A DNA stretch of 64,000 bases, taken from assembly GCA_017985015.1 (NCBI GenBank), contig JAGNYI010000008.1, positions 1 through 64,000 on the forward strand, read 5' to 3'. Within the stretch, counting starts at the first letter, position 1, and each line of letters begins with the position of its first letter. Of this stretch, positions 33,817 through 43,127 are shown one piece after another. The position numbers were made by a program, and so were the translations under genes. Source of the stretch: Giesbergeria sp. (GTDB lineage Bacteria; Pseudomonadota; Gammaproteobacteria; Burkholderiales; Burkholderiaceae_C). Under the pieces are notes generated by a model. That model was not told the DNA's origin. It worked only from the letters and a program-made list of their open reading frames with translations, and made no database searches.

Positions 33817-35028
33817 CTACTTCTTGCGCTGCACGATCAGGTTGCGCCGGGCATCCTCGGGATAGGCAAAGGTGATGGCGCCGCCCTGCACCTTGCCCAT
33901 GACCAGCATGTTCGCCGTCAGCGCGTCTTTGTCCTGGCTGCTGAAGGGGCGCTCGTAGGTGGCGACCACGCCGTAGTACACCCGCGGAATGTTCTCCAGT
34001 GCGGTTTTCATTGCGGGTCCGGTCAGCTTGCCATCGCGAATCCCGAGCAGCGCATAGGTGAAAAGGTACACCGCGTCGTAGCCCTGCGCTGCGGCCATGG
34101 GAACCACCATGCGCCCGCCCCATTTTCGAGAATAAGCACTCAGGAACGCCGCCCGGCGCTCATTGCTGGGCTCGGCAATGAAGGTCTGCGCCATCAGCGC
34201 ACCGTCAGCCGCCTCGCGCGCACCGTCAATGAAGAACGGGAACGAGAGCGGCCAAGCCCCCACCTGCGGCACCTTCCAGCCCAGATCGCGCCGCCCATTG
34301 GCAATGGCAGCATTCTCCGGCCCCACGGTGTAGCTGAAGACGACATTGGCGCCGGCGTCGCGCGCCACCTTGAGTTGCTCGCGCAGGTCCGTCACCCCCA
34401 GAGGAAACCGCGACACGTTCACCGCCCGCAACTGGTGTGCGGCCAGTGCGACTTCGACATCCTTCAAGCCCGCCTCGCCATAACCCGTGGTGTCCGCAAA
34501 GATGGCCACCTTGGTCCAGCCGCGCTTGACCAGATCGTTCACCACAAAGGGGGCCTGAATGCTGTCGCGCGCCGAGGTGCGAAAAATGTAGCTCTCTGGC
34601 GCGGGGTATTGGCTGGTGAGCGGCGTGCCGGTGGCACAGGGAATGATCAACGGGCTTTTGGCGTTCTGGAATACCTCAAGCGATTTCTGGGCCACGCCGG
34701 TGTTGCAGTAACCGATGGTGCCTGCCACCCCAGCACCGAGCACCTCTTGCGCCGCTTTCAGGCCGACATCGGGCGTCCCCTGGTCGTCCCGTATCACCAG
34801 TTCCAGGGGCCGTCCGAGGTAGCCACCCACCGCATTGATCTCATCGACGGCCAGCTGGATGCCTTGCAGCAGGGGTTTGCCGAAATCCGACGAGGCGCCC
34901 GTGAACGGGCCGATCACGCCGAGTTTGACGGCGCCTGGCGCCTGGGCGAAACCCATCAGGGGCAGGGCTGCGCAAATGGCCACCAAGCTGGCGCGCAGAG
35001 AGGTCACGAGGCTGGAAACACAATGCAT
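33817..35028 (-). CDS. ABC-type branched-chain amino-acid-like substrate-binding protein (orphan)
   Basis: A 403-residue periplasmic binding protein of the LivJ/Peripla_BP_6 type. The signal peptide ends near residue 29 (GFA-QA). Typical blocks are VKLGVIGPFTGASSDFGKPL, INAVGGYLGRPLELVIRDDQ and GYCNTGVAQ. No permease or ATPase genes adjoin it, so it must work with a transporter encoded elsewhere or act as a receptor. Substrate unknown; members bind amino acids, amides or aromatic acids. It is followed upstream by the M14 peptidase gene on the same strand at 119 bp. Confidence 0.85.
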   Translation of the reverse strand: MHCVSSLVTSLRASLVAICAALPLMGFAQAPGAVKLGVIGPFTGASSDFGKPLLQGIQLAVDEINAVGGYLGRPLELVIRDDQGTPDVGLKAAQEVLGAGVAGTIGYCNTGVAQKSLEVFQNAKSPLIIPCATGTPLTSQYPAPESYIFRTSARDSIQAPFVVNDLVKRGWTKVAIFADTTGYGEAGLKDVEVALAAHQLRAVNVSRFPLGVTDLREQLKVARDAGANVVFSYTVGPENAAIANGRRDLGWKVPQVGAWPLSFPFFIDGAREAADGALMAQTFIAEPSNERRAAFLSAYSRKWGGRMVVPMAAAQGYDAVYLFTYALLGIRDGKLTGPAMKTALENIPRVYYGVVATYERPFSSQDKDALTANMLVMGKVQGGAITFAYPEDARRNLIVQRKK

Positions 35029-35147
35029 GGAATCTCCCAAAGTGCGGTGCCAACCGCTTTTTGCCAGAGCATGCAGCAGAAGACCGAACTGCGTTTGCGG
35101 CGTTTACCCTGTGCTCGCAAAGGCCCGTCAGCAATCAGAAAGACTGG

Positions 35148-36071
35148 TCACGACGCCGGGCCTGTCTTGCCACTCGCCTCGCGCACGTCGCTTGGCAAGC
35201 GCGCGTCCATCCAGCGCAGCAGGTCGGCCCACATATCGCGCTGCTCGGCCTCGTTGGGCATGCGCAAGGCGTTCGACAACTCGATGGTGACCACGGGCAG
35301 ACCCTTTTGCAAGCCGCCGAAATGGCCCAGCGATCCCGGAAACACACCCACCCGCTCCAGCCGCAGCGCGCCCAGCTGGCGCGGCGGCGTCACCGGTCCG
35401 TCAAAATCAAGCACTCCATACGGCGCGTGGATGCTGACCACCAGCTGGGGCTGGAAGCGCTCGACCTGATCGTTCAGGAAGCGCGTTTCGGGCTCGGACA
35501 ACGCAGCCGACCCAGGCCAGCGCCGGGGGTCCTTGCGGGCGCGCGTTTGCCAATGCAAGGGGGCGTCGTGGTCCCAGCCTGGCGTGCGGAAATTGCGGTT
35601 CAGATCCACCCCCTTTGGGTTCGTTCGCTGAGGCTTTCGCGCCAGCAAACCGTCCGGATTCGCCACCGGGACAAAGCGCCAGTGCACGTCGCGTGGAGTC
35701 TGGCCGGCCAGCGCGATCCAGCGCATTGCAAGCGCGCCCGCCGTGAGCTCGTCGCCATGAATCGCTCCAATCACCAGCACCCGCAAGGGTTCTGAGGAAG
35801 CGGCCCCTTGGGGTCCCTTGCTGATCACGTCGCGCCAGTACAGAGGTACGCCCTTGCGCGAGAAAGCGCCGCTCTCTTCCAGCCTCGCCCCCTCGCAGTT
35901 GGCGCGCGAGACGCCGGGCAGGCGCGGCACCAGCAGCGCGCAGGCCACCGACGCAGCCGGCGCTGGCAGGCGCGGTTCGGCCGCTGCCAGTGAGCCGCCC
36001 ATCGCCAGCAGCAAGGCGCCCAGGCTTCGCAGCCCCTGGTACGCTGCAGCGCACACAAGACCCCGCCGCAT
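35148..36071 (-). CDS. secreted M14 family zinc carboxypeptidase (MpaA-like)
   Basis: A 307-residue zinc peptidase with an N-terminal hydrophobic leader. The zinc ligands are HGDE (about 122) and the His of VSIHAPYG (about 210). NPDG, DLNRNF and the catalytic Glu in VVTIELSN are also present. Enzymes with this pattern include the murein tripeptide amidase MpaA, which cuts the gamma-D-Glu-Dap bond. A leader suggests periplasmic action on peptidoglycan peptides. Its ATG overlaps the TGA of a short upstream frame (TGATG). Confidence 0.85.
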   Translation of the reverse strand: MRRGLVCAAAYQGLRSLGALLLAMGGSLAAAEPRLPAPAASVACALLVPRLPGVSRANCEGARLEESGAFSRKGVPLYWRDVISKGPQGAASSEPLRVLVIGAIHGDELTAGALAMRWIALAGQTPRDVHWRFVPVANPDGLLARKPQRTNPKGVDLNRNFRTPGWDHDAPLHWQTRARKDPRRWPGSAALSEPETRFLNDQVERFQPQLVVSIHAPYGVLDFDGPVTPPRQLGALRLERVGVFPGSLGHFGGLQKGLPVVTIELSNALRMPNEAEQRDMWADLLRWMDARLPSDVREASGKTGPAS

Positions 36072-36223
36072 CAATGCAGCACCCGAGGCGAAGCCAGAAT
36101 ACGCAGAGCGCTGGCCAGGGGTTCCACTTGCGGGGCAATACGGAGGAGACCGCCATCGGCATCGTGCAGCATCTGCACGGTGGGGCCAGGGCCTTGGGCG
36201 GTAAACAAGGGGATCAGAGACAT
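36071..36223 (-). CDS. small protein of unknown function, coupled to the M14 peptidase gene
   Basis: A 50-residue reading frame (starts MSLIPLFTAQGPGPTVQMLH) whose TGA overlaps the ATG of the M14 peptidase by one base. The overlap and the peptide-like composition suggest a real leader gene translated before the peptidase. No family is recognised and the ribosome binding site is weak. Confidence 0.4.
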   Translation of the reverse strand: MSLIPLFTAQGPGPTVQMLHDADGGLLRIAPQVEPLASALRILASPRVLH

Positions 36224-36310
36224 CAATCGGGAGCCGGCGCCGCAGCACCGTGCGCAGCGCGATTTCAAACGGGGCTCCATAATAGCCCGCCCTGCCTGCT
36301 CCCGCCCCTT

Positions 36311-36820
36311 GTGCCGCGTCTCCTACAGCCCCGTCCGCCCAGTTTCTCCACCCGCGAGTTTCGCTCCGCGCTCGGCATGTTTGCCACCGGAGTCACCATC
36401 GTCACCGCACGGGCGGCCGACGGGCACCTGGTGGGCCTGACGGCCAATTCCTTCAACTCGGTGTCGCTGAACCCGCCGTTGGTTTTGTGGAGTCTGGCCC
36501 GTGTGGCCGCCTCCATGGCCGCGCTCTCGGCCGGCTCGCACTATGCAATCAATGTACTCGCGGCCGATCAGCAGGCCTTGGCCGAGCAATTTGCAGCGCA
36601 CGGCGTGGATCGCTGGGCCGGCGTCGACCATGTGCCCGGCATTGCGGGCGCGCCCCTGTTGGTGGGTGCGGTGGCAAGCTTTGAATGCTTCAATCGCAGC
36701 CGCTACGAAGAGGGCGACCACGTCATTTTTGTCGGCCAGGTGGAGCGCTGCAACCACCGCGCCGGCGCCGCGCCGCTGCTCTATCACGGCGGGCGGTTCT
36801 TTACCGAGCACCCGCTGTGA
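36311..36820 (+). CDS. flavin reductase domain protein
   Basis: A 169-residue FMN-binding split-barrel protein. The family start FRSALGMFATGVTIVTARA, the TANSFNSVSLNPPLVLWSL block and the C-terminal LLYHGGRFF are all present. Such proteins reduce FMN or FAD with NAD(P)H, often for two-component monooxygenases; no such oxygenase is nearby. No ATG precedes the domain closely, so a GTG at 36311 is chosen, 12 codons before FSTREF. Start uncertain. Confidence 0.85.
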   Translation: MPRLLQPRPPSFSTREFRSALGMFATGVTIVTARAADGHLVGLTANSFNSVSLNPPLVLWSLARVAASMAALSAGSHYAINVLAADQQALAEQFAAHGVDRWAGVDHVPGIAGAPLLVGAVASFECFNRSRYEEGDHVIFVGQVERCNHRAGAAPLLYHGGRFFTEHPL

Positions 36821-36839
36821 CGCGGCGCGGGGGCCAGGC

Positions 36840-38123
36840 TTACAGCATCCCCAACATGCGTGGGAGCCACAGGCTCAGCTCGGGGACATAGGTCACCACC
36901 ACCAGGAAGCCCAGCATTGCCAGCAGCCACGGCCACACGGCCACGGTGAGCTCGGTAATGCCCATCTTGGTGATACCCGAAGCGACGTACAGATTCAGGC
37001 CCACCGGCGGATGGCACATGCCGACTTCCATATTCACCACCATGATGATGCCGAAGTGGATCGGGTCGATGCCCAGCTTCATCGCCACGGGAAACAGGAT
37101 GGGTGCGAAGATCAGCATGATCGACGACGGCTCCATGAAGTTGCCCGCCATCAGCAGGATCACGTTCACCGCCAGCAGGAAGGCGATCATGCCCAGGCCG
37201 TTGCCCAGCATCCAGTCGGCCAGCGCCTGCGGGATGTTCTCGTTGGCCATGATGAAGCTGAACAGTACCGCGTTGGTGATGATGTACAGCAGCATCGCGC
37301 TCATGTTGGCCGAGCTCAGCAGCACCCGCGGTACGTCCTTCAGTCCCAGGTCCTTGTAGATGAACACTGCGACGATGAACGCATAGACCGCGCTCATGGC
37401 CGCCGCTTCCGTGGGCGTGAAGATGCCCGCGTAGATGCCGCCCATGACTACGATGATCAGAAACAGCCCCCAGGCAGACTTGCGAAACGCCGCCCAGCGC
37501 TCGCCCCAACTGGCCTTGGGCAGGCGTGGGTAGTTGTTTTTGCGCGCGCGCCAGTAGGTCACGCCGCCCAGCACCAGCGCCAGCGCGATGCCCGGCACCA
37601 CGCCGGCCATGAAGAGCGCTCCCACCGAGGTGTTGGTCGCCACCGCGTACATCACCATCACGATGGACGGCGGAATCAGGATGCCCAACGCCCCGGACGT
37701 GGTGATCACGCCAGCGCCAAAGCGTTTCGGAAAGCCCGCCTTGACCATGGCCGGCAAGAGGATCGAGCCGATGGCCACCACCGTGGCCGGGCTGGAGCCC
37801 GAAACCGCCGCGAACAGCGCACAGGCCAGAACGCCGCCCAGGCCGAGGCCACCATACCAATGGCCGACCATCGAGGTGGCGAAATTGATCATGCGTCTTG
37901 CCACGCCCCCGTGCGTGAGGAAGTTGCCTGCCAGGATGAAGAACGGGATCGCCATGATCTCGAACTTCTCGATGCCAGTGAACAGCTTGAGCGCCACCGA
38001 CTCCAGCGGCACATCGGTGAAGCCGAACAGGAAAGTGAGGACCGTGAGGCCCAGCGAGATGGACACCGGCATCCCGGTGAGCATCAGGGCCGCGAGAAGG
38101 ATGAAAATGATTGCCGCGTTCAT
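36840..38123 (-). CDS. dctM: TRAP transporter large permease DctM
   Basis: A 427-residue membrane protein with about 12 helices of the DctM type (AIPFFILAGNFLTHGGVARR, GSSPATVVAIGSILLP, ITTSGALGILIPPSIVMVMY). It forms the sodium-driven permease for organic acids with DctQ and the DctP binding proteins. The start overlaps the DctQ stop as ATGA. End of the dctP2-dctP-dctQ-dctM operon. Confidence 0.93.
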   Translation of the reverse strand: MNAAIIFILLAALMLTGMPVSISLGLTVLTFLFGFTDVPLESVALKLFTGIEKFEIMAIPFFILAGNFLTHGGVARRMINFATSMVGHWYGGLGLGGVLACALFAAVSGSSPATVVAIGSILLPAMVKAGFPKRFGAGVITTSGALGILIPPSIVMVMYAVATNTSVGALFMAGVVPGIALALVLGGVTYWRARKNNYPRLPKASWGERWAAFRKSAWGLFLIIVVMGGIYAGIFTPTEAAAMSAVYAFIVAVFIYKDLGLKDVPRVLLSSANMSAMLLYIITNAVLFSFIMANENIPQALADWMLGNGLGMIAFLLAVNVILLMAGNFMEPSSIMLIFAPILFPVAMKLGIDPIHFGIIMVVNMEVGMCHPPVGLNLYVASGITKMGITELTVAVWPWLLAMLGFLVVVTYVPELSLWLPRMLGML

Positions 38124-38824
38124 GGTCGTTTACCTGCGTCGTTCTTGCGGTCGGCGTTGCCGGTGCGGTCCTCGTCGGGGTGCAGGTTGTCCTTGAGGTT
38201 GTAGACCTCGGTGTTCTGAGCAACCTCCTCCTCTAGCGTTTCTTCCAGGCCATCGACATGGCCGTGGTCGTGGTGCGGCAGCTCGCCGGTCCGGATGAAG
38301 CCCACCAGCACCTGTAAAAAGCGAAAGCACATCAAGCCGGTGCCCAGTGGGATCGCGCTGTAGACAACCCAGGTAGGCCACTCCAGGTCGGGCGTAGTCG
38401 GGCCTTCGATCAGTTGTTCGACGTTCATGCCGATGACTTTGAAGATGGCGTAATGCGCGCCGTTGTCCCAGACGAAGGTGGTTCCCATCACGGCAACGAT
38501 GCCGGTGAACAAAGCTCCGGCGGCCATGCCGATGATGATGAACTTGCCGCGCGCGCTGTTGCCCAGGCGGTTGATGAACACGTCCACGCCCACGTGGATG
38601 CCGGTGCGCACACCGTAAGCGGCGCCGAATTTGGCCATCCACACGAACATGATGATGGTCAATTCCTGCGCCCAGGTCATATTGATGGACAGCAGCCAGT
38701 CCTGCAATCCGGGGATGGCGTAACCGGCCGCGTAGCGGTGCAGCACCGCGACGAAAACGATGAGCGTGGCGCCGCCCATCAGGAAGGTGATTAACCACTC
38801 TTCCAAATGATCAAGGATTTTCAT
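38120..38824 (-). CDS. dctQ: TRAP transporter small permease DctQ
   Basis: A 234-residue protein with four membrane helices, longer than the usual 160-200 because of a histidine- and acid-rich cytoplasmic C-terminal tail (PHHDHGHVDGLEETLEEEVA). The start MKILDHLEEWLITFLMGG is typical. The tail is charged and probably disordered; HHDHGH could bind metal. It overlaps dctM by 4 bp. Confidence 0.9.
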   Translation of the reverse strand: MKILDHLEEWLITFLMGGATLIVFVAVLHRYAAGYAIPGLQDWLLSINMTWAQELTIIMFVWMAKFGAAYGVRTGIHVGVDVFINRLGNSARGKFIIIGMAAGALFTGIVAVMGTTFVWDNGAHYAIFKVIGMNVEQLIEGPTTPDLEWPTWVVYSAIPLGTGLMCFRFLQVLVGFIRTGELPHHDHGHVDGLEETLEEEVAQNTEVYNLKDNLHPDEDRTGNADRKNDAGKRP

Positions 38825-38941
38825 GAAAATGTTTCTCCGTGGGAGATCGCTGCGCAGTGCCGGTACACGGCGGGAGTGCCCGTCGCCGGGCACTCCCAAC
38901 GCGCCAGGGCGCTGCGCTGCAGCCCCGGCGGGAGGGTTGGA

Positions 38942-39949
38942 TCAGAGTTTGGCGGGATTGAAGCCGGTGGCCTTGTAGACATCCTCGATGATCTCCTTGC
39001 CGATGCGGCCGGACATCTTGTCATGCACCGGCACGAGCGCCTTCTTCAGGGCCGCGCGCTCTTCGGCCGTGGGTGTGTAGATGGTCGTCTTGCCACTGGC
39101 TTTCACCAACTCCATGGCCCGGTCGTTCTCGTCCTGGGCGATCTGATTGGCATAGGCCGTGGACTGGCGCAGGGCATCCTCGAGCTGGCCGCGTACGTCG
39201 GCGGGCAGGCCATCCCAGAACTTCTTGTTCACGATGACCGCATAGCCCAGGTAGCCGTGGTTGGTCATGCTGACGTGCTTTTGCACTTCATGCATCTTCT
39301 GCGTGTAGAAGTTGGATGGCGGGTTCTCGGTGCCGTCCACCACGCCCGTCTGCAGCGCCTGGTAGGTCTCGCCAAACGCAATGACCTGGGGAATGCCGCC
39401 CAGTGCGCGGATCTCCTCTTCCAGCACCTTGGATGACTGGATGCGGTACTTCAGTCCCTTGTAGTCGGCGACGGTGTGCAGCGGTTTGTTGGCCGAGAAC
39501 ACCTTGAAGCCATTGTCCCAATACGCCAGGCCGGTGATGCCGCGTGCCTCCAGCTTCTTGAAGAGCTTGGCGCCCACAGGGCCTGCGGTGATCTTGTGCA
39601 GCTCATCGCGGTTGTCGAAGATGAAGGGCAGGTCGAAGACCTCGAATTCCTTCACGCCCAGCGGACCGAACTTCGCCAGCGACGGTGCGAGCATTTGCAC
39701 CGACCCGAGCTGCAGCGCCTCCATCTCCTCCTTGTCCTTGTACAGCGCGCTGTTGGCGTACACCTCGACCTTGACCTTGCCCTTGGTCAATTCGTCGGCC
39801 TTCTTGGCGAAGAACTCGGCGGCCTTGCCTTTGGGCGTGTCCTGCGCCACCACATGGCTGAATTTGATGACCGTCTGGGCATGGGCTGCCAGGCTGGCGC
39901 CGAAGGCCAGCAGGGCGCAGGTCAGAACTTTCTTCAGAGCAAATTGCAT
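38942..39949 (-). CDS. dctP: TRAP substrate-binding protein DctP
   Basis: A 335-residue periplasmic solute receptor. The signal peptide ends at AHA near residue 23, then VIKFSHVVAQDTPKGKAAEF, which is typical of C4-dicarboxylate DctP. The conserved arginine region is YRIQSSKVLEEEIRALGG; VVDGTENPPSNFYTQKMHEV follows. It brings the substrate to DctQM. It has its own ribosome binding site (GGAAACTCCC). Confidence 0.93.
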   Translation of the reverse strand: MQFALKKVLTCALLAFGASLAAHAQTVIKFSHVVAQDTPKGKAAEFFAKKADELTKGKVKVEVYANSALYKDKEEMEALQLGSVQMLAPSLAKFGPLGVKEFEVFDLPFIFDNRDELHKITAGPVGAKLFKKLEARGITGLAYWDNGFKVFSANKPLHTVADYKGLKYRIQSSKVLEEEIRALGGIPQVIAFGETYQALQTGVVDGTENPPSNFYTQKMHEVQKHVSMTNHGYLGYAVIVNKKFWDGLPADVRGQLEDALRQSTAYANQIAQDENDRAMELVKASGKTTIYTPTAEERAALKKALVPVHDKMSGRIGKEIIEDVYKATGFNPAKL

Positions 39950-40015
39950 GGGAGTTTCCTTGGTCAATGATGGATGGAATGGGCGCACTGTAGGCGTGCA
40001 GATACCAGGCTGTAA

Positions 40016-40031
40016 CTGTGGCGTTCCACAG
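40016..40031 (-). promoter_or_regulatory. short palindrome between the two dctP genes
   Basis: CTGTGG-CGTT-CCACAG lies 67-82 bp before dctP and just downstream of the dctP2 stop codon. It may be an operator or a small mRNA hairpin; no T-run follows. Confidence 0.3.
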
Positions 40032-40038
40032 CTAGGGT

Positions 40039-41058
40039 TTACCCCAAATACCCGCGACCTGGCTTCAGGACGGTGCGCACCCGCTCCAGCCAACCGGTTC
40101 CTATGCGGCCCTGCAGGCCGACGTAGACCTCGCGGGTCGCTTCACGCAGGCGCTGGCGCTGGGCCTCGTTCAGCGTGTGGATGCGCGTCGCCCCGCTCTC
40201 CCGAAGCGCCGCCAGGGCGGCGTCGTTTTCATGCTGCGCAATGGCGTTGCCCCATTGCAGCGCCTCGGCCAGCGCGCCGGCGACGAGGCGGCGGTCGTCC
40301 GGTGGCAGGTGGTCCCAGAAGCGCTGGTGCGCCACCACCGCGTAGCCCAGCCAGGCATGGGAGGTCAGGCTCAGGTCGATCTGCACCTCGTGCATGCCCT
40401 GGGTCCAGAAGTTGGAAATCGGGTTCTCCGTGCCGTCGACCACGCCCATGGCGAGCGCGCGGCGTGTTTCCCCGAAGGCCAACACAACCGGCCGTGCGCC
40501 CAAAGCGCGCATCTGGTGCGCGATGACGCGCGAGCTTTGCACGCGCATGCGCAGGCCGACGAAGTCCTGTGGTTCGCGCAATGGGCGGTTGGCGCTCATG
40601 TGCTTGAACCCGTTGTCCAGGTAGCCCAGGCCCACCAGCCCCTGGCGCGCCAGTCCGGCCAGCAGGTCCTGGCCCACGGCACCCTGCGTGACCCGGTGCA
40701 CCTGCTGGCGCGCCTCGAACAGGAAGGGCAGGTCGAACAGCTCGAATTCCGGAAAGCCGATGGGGCCGAACTTGGACAGGGAGGGCGCCAGCATGTCCAC
40801 CCCGCCGAGCTGCAGCGCCTGCATCTCCTCGGCATCGCCGTAGAGCAGCGAGTTCGGGTAGATCACCACTTGAATGCGCCCCTGGCTTGCCGCCTGCAAG
40901 TTCTCCCGGAAGCGCTCCAGCGCCAATCCCTTGGGCGTCTGCGGTGCCACCACGTGCGACAGGCGGATGGTGAGCCGCGGCTGTGGTGCACTCTTGAGCG
41001 GCAGCGCGGCCAGGGCCAGGGTCTGCAGGCAGCGGCGGCGAGCGGAGGCGGGCAGCAT
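40039..41058 (-). CDS. dctP: second TRAP substrate-binding protein (DctP paralogue)
   Basis: A 339-residue solute receptor similar along its length to the adjacent DctP: LSHVVAPQTPKGLALERF against SHVVAQDTPKGKAAEF, RMRVQSSRVIAHQMRALGA, and VVDGTENPISNFWTQGMHEV. Several positions differ around the binding arginine, so a different or broader ligand range is possible. It is the first gene of the operon, divergent from dctS with 38 bp between. The leader is short and arginine-rich. It may serve as a receptor feeding DctS, as auxiliary receptors do elsewhere; this is inference. Confidence 0.88.
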   Translation of the reverse strand: MLPASARRRCLQTLALAALPLKSAPQPRLTIRLSHVVAPQTPKGLALERFRENLQAASQGRIQVVIYPNSLLYGDAEEMQALQLGGVDMLAPSLSKFGPIGFPEFELFDLPFLFEARQQVHRVTQGAVGQDLLAGLARQGLVGLGYLDNGFKHMSANRPLREPQDFVGLRMRVQSSRVIAHQMRALGARPVVLAFGETRRALAMGVVDGTENPISNFWTQGMHEVQIDLSLTSHAWLGYAVVAHQRFWDHLPPDDRRLVAGALAEALQWGNAIAQHENDAALAALRESGATRIHTLNEAQRQRLREATREVYVGLQGRIGTGWLERVRTVLKPGRGYLG

Positions 41059-41096
41059 GGCCGGTATTATCCCGATGCCTCCGCGAGAGTCCACAC

Positions 41097-43127
41097 GTGC
41101 CCCTCACGCCTCAATCGTCCGATGACTTTGCCCTGCTGCACGCCAGCACGCGCAGCCTGCCTGACCGCAGCCGCTGGGCTGTGCTGTGGATGATGGGCCT
41201 GGCCGTACTCATCGTCGGCGCGGTGATGGCGCTGGTCTGGTACCTGGACCATTTCGAGACGGCGGAGGAAGAGCGCCGGCGCGGCGCCGATGCACAGTGG
41301 CTGGAGCAGAACGTGCAGTTCCACTTCCGCCGCCTGGAGTACGACCTGGCCCAGCGGGCCCGCCAGGCCGCTCTCGACCCGGCGCAGGCGCTGCGCGACG
41401 TGGACAAGGCGCAGGACGCGCCCGCGGGCCTGCTGTGGCGCGCCTCCGGCGTCGTGCTGACGCAGGCCTGGATCGCCAGCCAGGGCGCCAGCGGCGGCGA
41501 CGTGTTCCAGTGGCAGGAAGACCAGGCGCTACACGCCGACAACTACCAGACCTTGCAGACGCTGCAGGACATTGCCGGTGGCCTGCGACGTGCCAGCTAC
41601 GCCGGCCCCATGCGCCGCACGGACGGCAGCGTCACCGACCGCGTGTGGCTGGGCGTTCCCTATTTCGATGGCTCGCGCCTGGTCGGCATCTACGTAGCGC
41701 AGCTGTCGATGCAGCAGGCGGTGCAGGCACTCTTGCCTGCGTGGTTCCTGCAGAGCCAGACGGTACGCCTGGTGGTGGACGCCGTGGCCCCGCCGTCTGC
41801 GCCCCAGGCGCACGGTCCCTATCGCACTGTGATGAACCTGCCCGACACCGACCTGCTGCTGGAGGTGGTTCCGCAGGGGTCGCAGAGTTCGCCCGTGCCG
41901 CGCTTCTTCTTCGTCGTGGCGCTCCTGTTCCTGCTGGGCATGCTGGCCAGTCTGGCGGCGCTGCGGCGCGACTTCGTCAAGCGCCAGCAGATGCAGCAGC
42001 GTCTGCTGGCCGAAGTGGCTCTGCGCTCGGCTATGGAGCGCTCGGTTGCCATAGGCATGCGCGCCTGGGACATGCAGGGCACCATTCTTTACGTCAACGA
42101 GGCCTTCTGCTCCATGGTCGGCTTCAGCGCGCAGGAGCTGCGCGGCGCCAGCGCGCCGCTGCCGTACTGGCCCGCCAACCAGATCGACGAGATCGCCATC
42201 CTGCACCGCCGGGTGATCCACCAAGGCACACTGCGGCAAGGCATAGAGGTGCAGTTCCGCCACCGCAACGGCGAGCGTGTGGATGTGCTCATCCACGAAG
42301 CGCCGCTGTTGGCCGCCGATGGCACGCAGTTGGGCTGGATGAGTTCGGTGCTCGACATCAGCGAGCGCAAGCGCGCCCAGCAACTGGCAGCGCTGCAGCA
42401 GGAAAAGCTGGAGGCCTCGGGCCGGCTGGTGGCGGTGGGCGAGGTCGCCTCGACGCTGGCGCACGAGCTCAACCAGCCGCTGGGTGCGCTGGCTAGCTTC
42501 GCCGCCGGCCTGCTCAACCGCCTGCAGGGGGAGTCGATCACGACCGACGAGGTGAGGCCCGTGGTGCAGCGCATCGCCCAACTGGCCGAGCGCGCCGGCG
42601 GCGTGATCCAGCGCGTCAATGCGTTCGCCCGCAAGCGCGAGCTGCAGTTGACGCAGGTGGATCTGGTGCCGCTGGTGCGTCGCGCCGTCGTCGGCGCGCA
42701 GGAGTCGCGCGACACCCCGGTCGTGCTCGACCTGCCCGAGCACTCGGTGCGCGTGCAGGGCGACGCACTGCTGCTGGAACACCTGGTGCAAAACCTGTGC
42801 GGCAACGCGCTCGATTGGGCGTGCCGCGGTGCTGCCCGCCCGCAGGTGTGCGTGCGGCTGCGCCAGGACGCTGCCGGAGCCATGGAACTGAGCGTTGCCG
42901 ACAGTGGCTCCGGCGTGCCGCTGGACGCCCGCGCGCGCATCTTTGACGCCTTCTTCAGTACCAAGGAAGGAGGTATGGGCATGGGCCTGGCCATTTGCCG
43001 CTCCATCGTCGAAGCCCACCACGGACGCATCGAAGTGGGCAGCGACCCGGAACTGGGCGGCGCCCGGTTCACGGTCTGGCTGCCGCTGGTGCCGGCAGCG
43101 CCAGCGGAAAGGGGCGAGGCAGCATGA
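41097..43127 (+). CDS. dctS: DctS-type sensor histidine kinase
   Basis: A 676-residue membrane kinase. Two membrane helices (about 26-49 and 270-291) enclose a periplasmic sensor of about 220 residues. A PAS domain follows (about 315-435, AMERSVAIGMRAWDMQGTIL). The HisKA phospho-acceptor is in STLAHELNQPLGAL (His near 455). The ATPase domain shows NALDWA, DSGSGVP and GMGMGLAICRSIV. It starts with GTG at 41097. It is coupled to dctR by ATGA and divergent from the TRAP operon, matching DctS/DctR of Rhodobacter, which switch on dctPQM when C4-dicarboxylates are present. Confidence 0.9.
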   Translation: MPLTPQSSDDFALLHASTRSLPDRSRWAVLWMMGLAVLIVGAVMALVWYLDHFETAEEERRRGADAQWLEQNVQFHFRRLEYDLAQRARQAALDPAQALRDVDKAQDAPAGLLWRASGVVLTQAWIASQGASGGDVFQWQEDQALHADNYQTLQTLQDIAGGLRRASYAGPMRRTDGSVTDRVWLGVPYFDGSRLVGIYVAQLSMQQAVQALLPAWFLQSQTVRLVVDAVAPPSAPQAHGPYRTVMNLPDTDLLLEVVPQGSQSSPVPRFFFVVALLFLLGMLASLAALRRDFVKRQQMQQRLLAEVALRSAMERSVAIGMRAWDMQGTILYVNEAFCSMVGFSAQELRGASAPLPYWPANQIDEIAILHRRVIHQGTLRQGIEVQFRHRNGERVDVLIHEAPLLAADGTQLGWMSSVLDISERKRAQQLAALQQEKLEASGRLVAVGEVASTLAHELNQPLGALASFAAGLLNRLQGESITTDEVRPVVQRIAQLAERAGGVIQRVNAFARKRELQLTQVDLVPLVRRAVVGAQESRDTPVVLDLPEHSVRVQGDALLLEHLVQNLCGNALDWACRGAARPQVCVRLRQDAAGAMELSVADSGSGVPLDARARIFDAFFSTKEGGMGMGLAICRSIVEAHHGRIEVGSDPELGGARFTVWLPLVPAAPAERGEAA

